DNA of 64,000 nucleotides from positions 1 through 64,000 of the forward strand of contig DAOTYH010000080.1 in NCBI GenBank assembly GCA_034435015.1, written 5' to 3'. Made by a program: the position numbers and the translations under genes. Of the stretch, positions 11,650 through 20,348 are shown piece by piece (within the stretch, counting starts at the first letter, position 1; each line of letters opens with the position of its first letter). This DNA is from DAOTYH01 sp034435015 (GTDB lineage: Bacteria; Chloroflexota; Anaerolineae; Aggregatilineales; UBA3940). A model generated the notes under the pieces. That model saw only the letters and a list, made by a program, of their open reading frames with translations, made no database searches and was not told where the DNA came from.

Positions 11650-12480
11650 ATGTACATGCTTCCACACTTTCCGGGGCGTGGCCGGATTGGTAAGTGGCTG
11701 CGAGAACGCGGCTTAAACTGGACAAGCCTATACCTTTTGCGTGGGATGTTGCTAAGACTGCTTCGTCATGTTGACCGCCAAGCCATCGAGATTGAACGCC
11801 GTAAATACTGGACAGGCCCAGAAACCATCTCCTCACTCTACCATCGGCTTGAGGAAAACCGCGTCCTATGGGATCAACATGACTGGACTCAGGCCGGCGA
11901 GGAGTGGACACAACAGGTACGCGAATTCCGCAACATGGACCCTGACGAGTGGAAAGCGGCATTGATCAACAACATGCTGATCCCTTGGATACCTGAAGGG
12001 AAAACAGTGTTGGAGATTGGCCCGGGTGCAGGGCGTTGGTCGGAGATTCTGTGCGAACGTGCCGCGCGGCTGTTTCTAGCAGATATTTCGGCTGCCTGCT
12101 TGGAACTGTGTCGGAGTCGCTTTTCAGGCAAACCTCACGTGGAGTATTGGCTGATTGGCGAGGATGGACTGAGCTTTATTGCGGACGACAGCATTGATGC
12201 AATCTGGTCGTATGACGTTTTTGTGCATATCAACCCGACCGATATTGCTAACTATGTCAATGACTTCCGTCGTATTCTCAAACCGGGCGGAGTGGCTGTT
12301 ATTCATCATGCCGGGGGAGTATATCCGGAGGCCCTCAGGACACGCGGGTGGCGGTCAGCTATGACCCGTGAGTTCTTTGCCCATCTGGTTCAGAAGGCGG
12401 GGTTATCTCTAGTGCTTCAGGATGAAGAGCTGGTTCACATGCCGGGCGATGTGATCTCAGTCTTTAAGAAGCCTGCTTAA
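11650..12480 (+). CDS. Class I SAM-dependent methyltransferase
   Basis: 276 aa. The SAM-binding motif VLEIGPGAGRWSE lies at about residues 119-131, with the acidic end of strand 2 in LFLADIS. DAIWSYDVFVHI is motif IV, and RILKPGGVAVIHH is the post-motif strand typical of Methyltransf_11/25 enzymes. The N-terminal 90 residues are a helical lid rich in Trp and Arg. The acceptor substrate is not indicated. An aggag lies 13 bp upstream of the ATG; the ATG at 11656 is a possible alternative. A strong hairpin follows the stop. Confidence 0.85.
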   Translation: MYMLPHFPGRGRIGKWLRERGLNWTSLYLLRGMLLRLLRHVDRQAIEIERRKYWTGPETISSLYHRLEENRVLWDQHDWTQAGEEWTQQVREFRNMDPDEWKAALINNMLIPWIPEGKTVLEIGPGAGRWSEILCERAARLFLADISAACLELCRSRFSGKPHVEYWLIGEDGLSFIADDSIDAIWSYDVFVHINPTDIANYVNDFRRILKPGGVAVIHHAGGVYPEALRTRGWRSAMTREFFAHLVQKAGLSLVLQDEELVHMPGDVISVFKKPA

Positions 12481-12481
12481 T

Positions 12482-12515
12482 CACGTAGAGGGATGCATCA
12501 ACATCCCTCTACGTG
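12482..12515. terminator. Bidirectional hairpin between methyltransferase and minE
   Basis: A perfect 14-bp stem (12482-12495 and 12502-12515) with a 6-base loop sits between two convergent genes. There is no long T run, so release may be Rho-independent only in part. Confidence 0.7.
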
Positions 12516-12532
12516 TTCAATGTTGAGCGGCA

Positions 12533-12832
12533 TCAGGCGTCGGCCAGCGGAGCTGGTGTCGCACGAGGCCGGCGCCCTGTGCCGGGCTGAATCGGTATCT
12601 CCGCCAACAGCATACTCTCGCGGTTGTTGCTGGTCAGGTTGATCTCGACCTTATCACGGTCGAAGTCAACATACTTGGCTATGACCTCCAAGATTTCATC
12701 TTTCATAGCCGCTACCTGCTCAGGCGTCAAGTTACTGCGGTCGTGGACAAGCACCAGTTGCAGGCGTTCTTTGGCAATTTGACTGCTGGTTGGCTTACCC
12801 CCTCCCAGCAAAGTTTTTAAGAGACTGCTCAT
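12533..12832 (-). CDS. minE: Cell division topological specificity factor MinE
   Basis: 99 aa, close to the usual 85-95. It has the MinE anti-MinCD helix and strand region (AKERLQLVLVHDRSNLTPEQ) and the dimerisation part (EVIAKYVDFDRDKVEINL), with a short Pro/Ala-rich tail. MinE stimulates MinD ATPase and drives MinCD pole-to-pole movement. It is the last gene of minC-minD-minE, 40 bp after minD. Confidence 0.95.
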   Translation of the reverse strand: MSSLLKTLLGGGKPTSSQIAKERLQLVLVHDRSNLTPEQVAAMKDEILEVIAKYVDFDRDKVEINLTSNNRESMLLAEIPIQPGTGRRPRATPAPLADA

Positions 12833-12872
12833 GGTCGTCTCCTTCCCCTGCTCGCTTTCGTCACCAACCGCA

Positions 12873-13982
12873 TCAGGACTTGGCCTTAGCCTCAGAGCCG
12901 CTGGCTACTTGCTCCTTGTCATCCGGCTTGTCTGCTTTTTTGGCCTCTTCAGATGGCTGGGGTTTGCTGGATGCTTCGGCCTGCTTCTCTTCTGCCTTCC
13001 CGGCTTCAGCTTTGACAGCCTTTTCCGGCTTCTCTGTCAGCTTCTCCTCTTTATCCTTCTTCTCCTCAGCCTTGTCTTGTTGGGAAGGTTTAACGGCAGT
13101 TACGCTTTCAGATGGTTTGGGCTTTTCAGGCTTAGGCTGTTTCTTGCTGGACTTGCTGTCGTTCCGATCACCTTCGCCAGCACCCAGCCCCAGAGCACGC
13201 AAAAACCGCTGGAAAAAGCCTGCCTCCTCATCGAATGACATAAATGGCACGTCTTCACCCAGAATGCGGCGGGCAATGTTCTGAAACGCCTTGCCGGCAC
13301 GCGACTCGCCCGGATTGAGGGCGGCGGGTATTCCGCGATTGGTTGAGGTAAGGATTGTTTCATCCTCCGGGACGAGGCCGATCAGCTTAATCGCCAGAAT
13401 GTCAATCACATCCTCCGGGCTGAGCATGTCGCCCCGCTTGACCATCTCCGGCTTCACGCGGTTGATGATCAGCTTGCCCGGCCCTTTCTGCTCTGCCTCA
13501 ATCAGGCCGATGATCCGATCAGCGTCGCGTACAGAGGAAACCTCCGGGTTGGTCACAATGATCACCTCGTCGGCAGGGGCAAGAGCATTGCGGAAGCCGC
13601 GCTCGATGCCAGCCGGCGAGTCGATCAAAATGAAGTCCACGAGAGGCTTAAGTTCCTCGCACACACGGACCATATCACTGGGGCTGACGGCTGTCTTATC
13701 ACGCGTCTGCGCCGCTGGGATCAGGTACAGGTCTTCCTGAAGCCGCTTGTCCTTGATCATAGCCTGTCGCAGCTTGGCGCGCCCTTCTACCACATCCACA
13801 ATGTCATAGACGATGCGGTTCTCTAAGCCCATCACCACGTCGAGATTGCGCAGACCAATATCTGCGTCAATGCAGGCGACCTTCTTGCCCAGCATGGCAA
13901 GTGCCACCCCCAGATTGGCTGTAGCCGTTGTCTTGCCGACACCACCTTTACCAGATGTAATCGTGATTACACGTGCCGTCAT
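12873..13982 (-). CDS. minD: Septum site-determining ATPase MinD with long charged tail
   Basis: 369 aa from the ATG at 13982, chosen over one at 14006 because a ggaagga Shine-Dalgarno precedes it and it matches the MinD N-terminus. Deviant Walker A SGKGGVGKTT (10-19), IDADIGLRNLD (38-48) and DSPAGIE (121-127) are intact. Residues 254-266 (AGFFQRFLRALGL) look like the usual C-terminal amphipathic membrane-targeting helix. About 100 further residues rich in Lys, Glu, Ala and Pro follow, absent from standard 260-270 aa MinD. MinD recruits MinC to the membrane. Confidence 0.95.
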   Translation of the reverse strand: MTARVITITSGKGGVGKTTATANLGVALAMLGKKVACIDADIGLRNLDVVMGLENRIVYDIVDVVEGRAKLRQAMIKDKRLQEDLYLIPAAQTRDKTAVSPSDMVRVCEELKPLVDFILIDSPAGIERGFRNALAPADEVIIVTNPEVSSVRDADRIIGLIEAEQKGPGKLIINRVKPEMVKRGDMLSPEDVIDILAIKLIGLVPEDETILTSTNRGIPAALNPGESRAGKAFQNIARRILGEDVPFMSFDEEAGFFQRFLRALGLGAGEGDRNDSKSSKKQPKPEKPKPSESVTAVKPSQQDKAEEKKDKEEKLTEKPEKAVKAEAGKAEEKQAEASSKPQPSEEAKKADKPDDKEQVASGSEAKAKS

Positions 13983-14040
13983 GATATTCCTTCCCACAAG
14001 GCGCATGGATTTCTGTGCGCCTTTATTAGCTCATCGTGTC

Positions 14041-14748
14041 TTAGGCTCCCCATTCTTCAGCGACGATCTGCCCGCCGCGCACTGAGGCGATCTCCGGGCG
14101 GGGGCGAGGCCGCCCCTCGTCCTGTGCAATCGCTACATGGTTGGCAATGCGGAGTTGCATCGGGCGCATGTCTAATGCGCAGACTACCGCGTTCTCATCC
14201 CCTGTCGCCCCTGCATGGACAGTCCCCCGTAAACGCCCCCACACCAGCACGTCCCCTCCAGCGATGATCTGGGCACCAGGGTTTACATCTCCAATGACAA
14301 CGACATGCCCAATATGCCGTACAATACGGCCTGATCGCAGTGTGTGGCGGATTAAGACCCCAGCGGTGCCAGACTCGTTGGAGTCTAGAGGGGGAAGCTC
14401 GTCTTCGCCTGTGGAGGGTGCAGGGGATTCGGGTACCTCAGTCTCCAACCCTTCGCGCCGCGCAGAACGGATGGTCTCAGCCGACTTGCCTAGAATAGCC
14501 TGTAACCTCACATCATGAGCGGCTAGTCTGTCGCGCAACTTGCGGATGTCATCGCGGTTCAATGCTCGGTCTCCTACCTGCAACGCAACACGTGCCCCTC
14601 GGAAGAACTCCTGCCTCGCCTGAATCGTGTGCAACAGGGCTGTCTCAACTTCATCCCACTGGCCTTCGCCGAGGGTTACAAGCAGCCCATCCTTCATGCC
14701 CTTGATCGAGAAAGAAGACTCGTTGCCCAGACGTTCTTCTCCTGCCAT
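14041..14748 (-). CDS. minC: Septum site-determining protein MinC
   Basis: 235 aa. The N-terminal domain, which contacts FtsZ in the family, begins SFSIKGMKDGLLVTLGEGQW. A Pro/Glu linker (about 110-135) leads to the C-terminal beta-helix RSGRIVRHIGHVVVIGDVN with GGDVLVWGRLRGTVHAG, which binds MinD and dimerises. It is the first gene of minCDE. A TATACT hexamer ends about 14 bp before the ATG and no Shine-Dalgarno is evident, so the leader is very short. Confidence 0.93.
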   Translation of the reverse strand: MAGEERLGNESSFSIKGMKDGLLVTLGEGQWDEVETALLHTIQARQEFFRGARVALQVGDRALNRDDIRKLRDRLAAHDVRLQAILGKSAETIRSARREGLETEVPESPAPSTGEDELPPLDSNESGTAGVLIRHTLRSGRIVRHIGHVVVIGDVNPGAQIIAGGDVLVWGRLRGTVHAGATGDENAVVCALDMRPMQLRIANHVAIAQDEGRPRPRPEIASVRGGQIVAEEWGA

Positions 14749-14762
14749 ATGCGAGGGATTTT

Positions 14763-14768
14763 AGTATA
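14763..14768 (-). promoter_or_regulatory. -10 element of minCDE
   Basis: TATACT on the minus strand, 14 bp from the minC ATG. No good -35 is present at 16-18 bp. The rest of 14749-14959 holds nothing I can name. Confidence 0.3.
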
Positions 14769-14959
14769 GCGGAAGAGTTGGTGCAACCATCATGGATGGG
14801 ACTGCGGTTTTTATCTTGTTGGAAGTACCTTGCCGGCTCTGCCTTTCCGGCTGACTTCTGCCTTCGCCCTTCTTATGCGAGAGATTGACTGCCGCCCTAA
14901 CCCATGCATGGCTTGGACGATGCCTCCCGTGTAACCCTGCCGCATCTGCACATTCATGG

Positions 14960-15166
14960 CTAAAGCAGGGTGGCCTTCTTGCCCGGACGTGGGTCATAGT
15001 GGCTGGCGAACTGTTCAAGCTGATTGCGCTCGATCAGCCAGGTGTTGGCAAACTTCCGCGCCAGTAACTTCCCGCTACGAATCAGCCGCCGCACGGACTC
15101 CGGGTGAATGTTGAGGCGCTTGGCCGCTTCAGTAACAGTGACATAGTTTTCAAAGTTTTCAGTCAC
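14960..15166 (-). CDS. Small helix-turn-helix protein, excisionase/MerR-like (HTH_17)
   Basis: 68 aa. VTVTEAAKRLNIHPESVRRLIRSGKL and the following WLIERNQLEQF form the winged-helix fold of the excisionase family (HTH_17). It starts at GTG with aggga about 7 bp before. No integrase, phage or plasmid gene is near, so it is probably a small transcription regulator rather than a true excisionase. It lies divergent from the radical SAM gene, with 164 bp between them that include the latter's promoter. Confidence 0.8.
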   Translation of the reverse strand: MTENFENYVTVTEAAKRLNIHPESVRRLIRSGKLLARKFANTWLIERNQLEQFASHYDPRPGKKATLL

Positions 15167-15295
15167 AAGCTGTCCCTAGGGGGTGGTAATAGAATTGTTG
15201 TAGGATGCAACACCCAGAAGTATAGGGGATAGTGAGGACAAGGTCAAGTCTAAAAATCGGCTTCTTTGTCATAGGCCGGGCAGTAGCTGTGCAGT

Positions 15296-15324
15296 TTGAC
15301 AGCTAGAACTAATGTTCGTATACT
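15296..15324 (+). promoter_or_regulatory. Consensus promoter, leaderless start of radical SAM gene
   Basis: TTGACA (15296-15301), 17 bp, TATACT (15319-15324), then 6 bp (taaagt) and the ATG at 15331. With the usual 6-7 bp from -10 to +1, the transcript would begin at the A of the ATG. No Shine-Dalgarno exists. Confidence 0.75.
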
Positions 15325-15330
15325 TAAAGT

Positions 15331-16488
15331 ATGGTTGCCTTTGTTTCATCCCCAGACCCTATTCAGAAGCTGGCACGGCTCGGCACTGCGGCTCGTTTTG
15401 AGCCGGCAGGCGATCAGCCTCAGGCAGAGATGCAGGCCAACGCGGCAGAGGCGATGTCGTGTATCTCGTATGTGACTACTCCGACCGGCAAGATGCCGGT
15501 CCTGAAAGCAATGGTCACCACAGCTTGCGAGAAGAATTGCTTCTATTGCCCATTTCGGGCTGGACGGGGGGCGATGCACCGTTTGACCTTCAGCCCGGAT
15601 GAGCTTGCCAGAGCCTTCGATCAGCTTCAACGGGCGAAGCTGGTCAATGGTATCTTCCTGTCATCGGGAATAGTAGGCGGCGGGGTATCAACTCAAGACA
15701 GCATCATTGATACCATCGAAATCATCCGCCGGAAGTATGAATATCGGGGCTATGTTCACCTCAAGATTATGCCGGGCGCTGACTATGAGCAGATCAGGCG
15801 GGCTATGCAACTTGCTGATCGCGTCTCAATTAACCTGGAGGGGCCTACTCAGGAACGCCTGTATGCCCTTGCACCTAAAAAGGATTTCGCCGGTGATCTG
15901 CTGGAGCGCCTGCGCTGGGCATACGCCATCCGGCAACAGGCCCAAAAAGGGGAGATACGCGCAGGGGTGGTCACGCAGTTCGTGGTAGGAGCTGTGGGTG
16001 ATACTGACCTGGAGTTGCTCAGCCTGAGCCAGCAACTTTACCGGCAGATGAAGTTACGGCGGGCTTATTTCTCGGCCTTTAGCCCAGTCGAGGAAACGCC
16101 GTTCGAGAATCTGCCCCCTGCGCCGCCGCTCAGAGAGTTTCGCCTCTACCAGTCAAGCTTTCTGCTACGCGACTACGGCTGGGATGTGGAAGAACTGCCT
16201 TTCAAAGGAGACGGCAATCTCCCTCTGGAGGTTGATCCTAAGCGTGCTTGGGCTGATGAGCATCTGCGGGAGGCGCCAATAGATGTCATGCGGGCTACCC
16301 GCCGGGAACTTCTCCGCGTTCCCGGCATTGGTCCAAAAGGGGCGGACAGGATCATACAAGCGCGGCGTAAAGGCCGTCTGGCTGATCTGGAGGCTCTGCG
16401 TGCTATCGGCATCCATGCACCTCAGCAGGCCGCGCCTTATATCCTGCTCGACGGGCGAAGGCCGTCCCAACAGTTACGGCTGTTCTGA
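15331..16488 (+). CDS. Radical SAM protein with C-terminal HhH (putative DNA modification/repair type)
   Basis: 385 aa. The radical SAM cluster motif CEKNCFYC (C66, C70, C73) has the normal CX3CX2C spacing and is followed by the TIM-barrel region. The C-terminal part ends in a helix-hairpin-helix, LLRVPGIGPKGADRIIQARR, with DLEALRAIG, a DNA-binding module. This matches the family annotated as putative DNA modification/repair radical SAM protein, whose reaction is unknown. Its stop is one base from the stop of the convergent DUF2723 gene. It starts directly at a leaderless promoter. Confidence 0.9.
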   Translation: MVAFVSSPDPIQKLARLGTAARFEPAGDQPQAEMQANAAEAMSCISYVTTPTGKMPVLKAMVTTACEKNCFYCPFRAGRGAMHRLTFSPDELARAFDQLQRAKLVNGIFLSSGIVGGGVSTQDSIIDTIEIIRRKYEYRGYVHLKIMPGADYEQIRRAMQLADRVSINLEGPTQERLYALAPKKDFAGDLLERLRWAYAIRQQAQKGEIRAGVVTQFVVGAVGDTDLELLSLSQQLYRQMKLRRAYFSAFSPVEETPFENLPPAPPLREFRLYQSSFLLRDYGWDVEELPFKGDGNLPLEVDPKRAWADEHLREAPIDVMRATRRELLRVPGIGPKGADRIIQARRKGRLADLEALRAIGIHAPQQAAPYILLDGRRPSQQLRLF

Positions 16489-16489
16489 T

Positions 16490-18145
16490 TCAGGGGCAAT
16501 GGGCCTCTCCTTCCGTGCCAAAAACTACGTAGGAGCTGATGGCATTCCACCGCTCAGAAGAGACGCGCGGTTGTACTTCGCCGTCTATCCGCACTGCCAC
16601 GACCTCATAGCCGGCGATGGTTGTGCCGTCTGGAGCGCAGAGAGGCAACAAGCCCCATTCCGTTACCCGTTCGTCATTCCTATCGAGGACAAAAACCTGC
16701 CTCTCAGACTGCAACAGGGAGCTGATCTCAAGCTGTGAAGAGACATTATCCCATGCTTCGTAGTAGGGCGGAGGGCCGGGCGGCGGGTAGACCTCCGGTG
16801 GAGCTATCGCTGTGAAGCCGGGCTTGTTTTCCACAAAGGCTGTATAACGCACTGCCCAACTGTAGTAGAAGGCCGCCGAATTGGGATGCGGCATCAACAA
16901 CCATGCCCCCGGCTGGGCCTGTGAAACCAGTGTGTGAGAGTTGATCTCATAGTCTGTCCGGCGGCTCTGATCTACGCGGGGAAAGCCGGCGTACAGACTA
17001 ATCCCCAGAGCCAGCAATAGGGAGATAATCAGCGCAATGGGGATGGAATGGGCGACCAGCCGCCTGCCTTCTAGAAGTGACCTCTTAGCGTATGGCTGTA
17101 ACAGCTCCCATAGCCGTAGCCCCCCATAGCTCATCAACGGTGCAAAGAGCACATAACAGGGGGTCAGGAAGTCGTGCCAGTCGGGGATAGCGTAGCCCAT
17201 CACGAAGATATATTCGGTTACCAGCCCTAGCACCAAAAACCATGCCAGCGAGGGCCGCCGTCGAAATAACTCCCATCCTCCAATGATTCCCAGAATATAT
17301 CCCCATGGCATGAACTGTTCGTTGAACTGTCCGATTGACTCTGGCAGGCGGGCTAGAATCTCATGTCGAGGCAGGGCAAACATTTGTCCCCTGAATGGGC
17401 CGCCTGTCAGATAGGTGGGAAGTGCTGATATAGAGGGGCAGTAATTACAGAAGGGCGGGGCGGCCATGACCCGCAATGGGATATACAGGTATTGCAGGGC
17501 GGCCAGCAATGCGATTCCAGCGGCAATCAACAGATTGCGCGGCTGTAAGACCGAGCGATCAGTCTCTTCCACAATGTAAAGGATAGCTGGCAACAACAGG
17601 ATCATGCTGACGTGATTGCCAAAACTGAAAGCATACACCGCGATAGCGGCCCAGTATAGCCCTCTCTGATGGGTGTCATGCCACGCAGTCAACAGGTAGA
17701 ATGTCAGGGCCACATATAGCGCATTCAGAGCATACAGCTCAGCAATGCTGGCTTGATACCATAGGCGTGTTGCTACTGCCAGTCCAAGGCTGGCGTAACC
17801 GCTGGCGACCAGATTGTGGGTCAGGCGATAGGCAAGGAGGTGTACACACCCTACTGTGGCCGCCATGCAAAGAGCGGAAAACAAGTTAAGCCGGTAAGCC
17901 GCACTAGGGCCGGGCAGTACCAGCATCGCCAGCCGCCCCAGCATCAGGTATTGCGGACTGCCGGGAGGATGAATCACACCGCCGACCAGCGTGGCGATCT
18001 GAAGCTCCATGCTGTCCAGTGATGGCCCGACGCCGGGATGGAGCGTCTGCAGATACAAACCCAGCGCAAGTAGTGCCACTGCCAGTGATGAGAGCAGGAC
18101 GATGCGTGGTAGAGAATCCTGCTCGGCGGCTGGAGTGTCAGGCAC
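16490..18145 (-). CDS. DUF2723 multi-pass membrane protein
   Basis: 551 aa. About ten or eleven hydrophobic helices. The first external loop contains LDSMELQIATLVGGVIHPPGSPQY, corresponding to the D/E-x-E...HPPGxPLY hallmark of DUF2723, a GT-C-like fold related to protein O-mannosyltransferases. A soluble C-terminal domain of about 120 aa follows. The function is likely glycosyl transfer from a lipid-linked sugar, untested. The GTG at 18145 is chosen because ggagg (18152-18156) lies 6 bp upstream; the longer frame to 18217 lacks one. Confidence 0.82.
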   Translation of the reverse strand: MPDTPAAEQDSLPRIVLLSSLAVALLALGLYLQTLHPGVGPSLDSMELQIATLVGGVIHPPGSPQYLMLGRLAMLVLPGPSAAYRLNLFSALCMAATVGCVHLLAYRLTHNLVASGYASLGLAVATRLWYQASIAELYALNALYVALTFYLLTAWHDTHQRGLYWAAIAVYAFSFGNHVSMILLLPAILYIVEETDRSVLQPRNLLIAAGIALLAALQYLYIPLRVMAAPPFCNYCPSISALPTYLTGGPFRGQMFALPRHEILARLPESIGQFNEQFMPWGYILGIIGGWELFRRRPSLAWFLVLGLVTEYIFVMGYAIPDWHDFLTPCYVLFAPLMSYGGLRLWELLQPYAKRSLLEGRRLVAHSIPIALIISLLLALGISLYAGFPRVDQSRRTDYEINSHTLVSQAQPGAWLLMPHPNSAAFYYSWAVRYTAFVENKPGFTAIAPPEVYPPPGPPPYYEAWDNVSSQLEISSLLQSERQVFVLDRNDERVTEWGLLPLCAPDGTTIAGYEVVAVRIDGEVQPRVSSERWNAISSYVVFGTEGEAHCP

Positions 18146-18295
18146 TGGATGCCTCCATGTGTGGGGACATTGAGGATCAGTGTTGCCAATTGTGCCGCAT
18201 CCCCTGCGGGGCGGCAAGTCTGGGTGGGGTATACCGCAGGGGCCTGTTTGTGCGTCTCGCTCAGGAGTGTATGTAGAACAGGCAGGCTATGTTAT

Positions 18296-19084
18296 CTAGT
18301 CGCCTGCGGCGACCAGCTTCCACTGCTCAGTGGGGAACTCCCATTTTTCAACCGCGCTGATTAGGTTCTGATCGGTCATATCCAGCCGGATAGGAGTCAC
18401 AGAGATATAGCCATGGGCAACCGCCCACAGGTCAGTGCCTACTTCCTCTACGTCGCCCGTAGGGCGCTCGCCGCCGATCCAATAGTAGGGTTCGCCCATC
18501 GGGTCTATTCGTTCCACCAGTTTGTCATGATAGCGGCGCCGCCCCTGCCGTGTAACTCGTACACCTTTGACCAGCCCTAACGGCACGTTGACATTGAGCA
18601 GGGTAAGTTCTGGTAATCCCTTCTCCAGCGTAACCGGTGTAAGCTGAGCCGCGAAGGCCGCCGCGTGTTCAAAGGCCGGCTCGGTGTAGGAGTCAAGTGA
18701 GACGGCAATAGCCGGTACACCGAAAATAGCCGCTTCCATAGCCGCCGTGACTGTGCCGCTATAGGTGATGTCTTGGGCCACATTGGCCCCTTGATTGATC
18801 CCGCTGATGACGATGTCTACAGGCTCTTTGATGTAGCCCAGCAGTGCCAGTGCAATGGCGTCGGCAGGGGAGCCGGAACAAGCGTGGCCGGTTGCGCCAT
18901 CGGGTAGCGTGACTGGGCGGATGCGTAACGGCTCGCGCAGGGTCTTGCGGTGCCCTACTGCACTCTGGTTCTGGGCAGGGGCCATGACAGTGACCTTAGC
19001 CCCCTTAATGGCACGCAATGCGGTGTACAGGGCCATAATTCCGGGCGCATGAATACCGTCGTCATTAGTGACTAGAATGTGCAT
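18296..19084 (-). CDS. surE: 5'/3'-nucleotidase SurE
   Basis: 262 aa. It has the SurE signature ILVTNDDGIHAPG with metal-binding DD at the N-terminus, then SGSPADA and SGINQGANV with further metal ligands, and GTVTAAMEA. SurE hydrolyses nucleoside 5'- or 3'-monophosphates, usually as a dimer with a divalent metal. Two ATGs lie 6 bp apart; that at 19084 has ggagg (19094-19098) 9 bp before it, while the one at 19090 has only 3 bp. Confidence 0.95.
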   Translation of the reverse strand: MHILVTNDDGIHAPGIMALYTALRAIKGAKVTVMAPAQNQSAVGHRKTLREPLRIRPVTLPDGATGHACSGSPADAIALALLGYIKEPVDIVISGINQGANVAQDITYSGTVTAAMEAAIFGVPAIAVSLDSYTEPAFEHAAAFAAQLTPVTLEKGLPELTLLNVNVPLGLVKGVRVTRQGRRRYHDKLVERIDPMGEPYYWIGGERPTGDVEEVGTDLWAVAHGYISVTPIRLDMTDQNLISAVEKWEFPTEQWKLVAAGD

Positions 19085-19251
19085 GGTCATTTACCTCCTC
19101 ATGATGATAACCATATCGGGGGCAGGTTAACAATAAATTAGGCTCGTATTAAAGATATTTAAGAATGTGAACAGAAGAAAAGAAGAGGTGAGGTAACAGG
19201 AGGTTGAACGTGTATAGACTCTAGGGTTATGCTGTCCTAGCCTGCCCAGCG

Positions 19252-19260
19252 TGGTACAAT
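19252..19260 (+). promoter_or_regulatory. Extended -10 element before UPF0104 gene
   Basis: TGGTACAAT, a TGn extended -10, lies 59 bp before the ATG at 19320. No -35 match is seen. It lies in the 235-bp divergent gap from surE. Confidence 0.4.
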
Positions 19261-19319
19261 GTGAGCCTCTTCAAATATGTCAAGAGACAGCCTTTCTCTT
19301 AGTGATCTGGGGTAACTGG

Positions 19320-20348
19320 ATGAAAAGTTGGAGACGCTGGTTGTTCTTGGCGCTGGGGTTTGGAATAAGCGCCGTTTTTATCTATCTAGCCTTGCAGGGG
19401 CTGAACCTGTATCAGGTGTGGCTGGATATGCGGTCGGCTAACTACTGGTGGATCATCCCCGGTGTGGCTGTTTACTTCGTAGCGGTCTGGGCCAGAACAT
19501 GGCGCTGGCATTACCTGTTGCGCCCCATCAAGCGTATCAAGTTAGACAAACTCTTCCCCGTTGTTGTGATTGGCTACATGGGCAATAATGTTTATCCGTT
19601 CCGTGCTGGCGAGTTCATCCGCGCATGGGTGCTTCGGCGCAACGAAGGGGTCAGCATCAGTGCTTCACTGGCCACGATCATCGTCGAGCGCATCTTTGAT
19701 GGTCTGGTCATGTTGATCTTTGTCTTTGCAACACTACCCTTTGCTCCGATCCCGGTACAATATGACCGGCTGGTGATCTGGACTACTGTGCTCTTTTTCG
19801 GCGTGCTGGCTGTCTTCTTTGTGCTGGCCTTGCGCCCGGCTTTGACCCGGCGCCTGTATACCTGGGCCTTCGAGCGGTTTATTCCGGTTGAGGGCCTGCG
19901 GAAGGGGCTTCTGGGGCTGGCCGACCGTTTCATGGACGGGCTGTCTTCTTTGCGCAGTCCGCTTGATATGCTGATGACACTGGTCACTTCTATTGTGATC
20001 TGGCTGACCGAGACAACGAAGTACTGGTTCATCATGCATGCCTTCAATTTTCAAGTAAGCTTCTTTGTGCTGATGTTAATGACGGCGGTAGTGAATCTGT
20101 TTACTACACTGCCTAGCTCGCCCGGCTACGTAGGGACATTTGACGAGCCGGGTATCGAGGTTCTCAAAGCCTTTGGTGTTCCACACAGCGTAGCGGCGGC
20201 CTATACACTGGTGTTACACGCGGCGTTATGGTTTCCGATCACCCTGCTGGGGATTTACTACATGGCTCAACAGGGGGTGAGGTGGGGAGACTTCGCCCGT
20301 GCCGCACAGGCGGCTCAGGCCGCAGGGCCGGAAGGAGTGGGTAAGTGA
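19320..20348 (+). CDS. UPF0104 / lysylphosphatidylglycerol synthase TM-region flippase-like protein
   Basis: 342 aa with about eight membrane helices. Family marks are the ARTWRWHYLL block, GYMGNNVYPFRAGEFIRAWVL and SLATIIVERIFDGLVML in the middle, and TTLPSSPGYVGTFDEPG near the end. Members are integral membrane proteins related to the MprF flippase domain and to AglD-type proteins; their substrates are mostly lipids or lipid-linked sugars. The ATG at 19320 is preferred over an upstream GTG because the helix begins directly after it. It overlaps the next gene by 4 bp (GTGA), so the two are translationally coupled. Confidence 0.85.
   Translation: MKSWRRWLFLALGFGISAVFIYLALQGLNLYQVWLDMRSANYWWIIPGVAVYFVAVWARTWRWHYLLRPIKRIKLDKLFPVVVIGYMGNNVYPFRAGEFIRAWVLRRNEGVSISASLATIIVERIFDGLVMLIFVFATLPFAPIPVQYDRLVIWTTVLFFGVLAVFFVLALRPALTRRLYTWAFERFIPVEGLRKGLLGLADRFMDGLSSLRSPLDMLMTLVTSIVIWLTETTKYWFIMHAFNFQVSFFVLMLMTAVVNLFTTLPSSPGYVGTFDEPGIEVLKAFGVPHSVAAAYTLVLHAALWFPITLLGIYYMAQQGVRWGDFARAAQAAQAAGPEGVGK

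Noticed and set aside
18146..18217. Longer start of the DUF2723 protein
   Set aside because: No Shine-Dalgarno; the 24 extra residues are not membrane-like, while the GTG at 18145 has ggagg at 6 bp.
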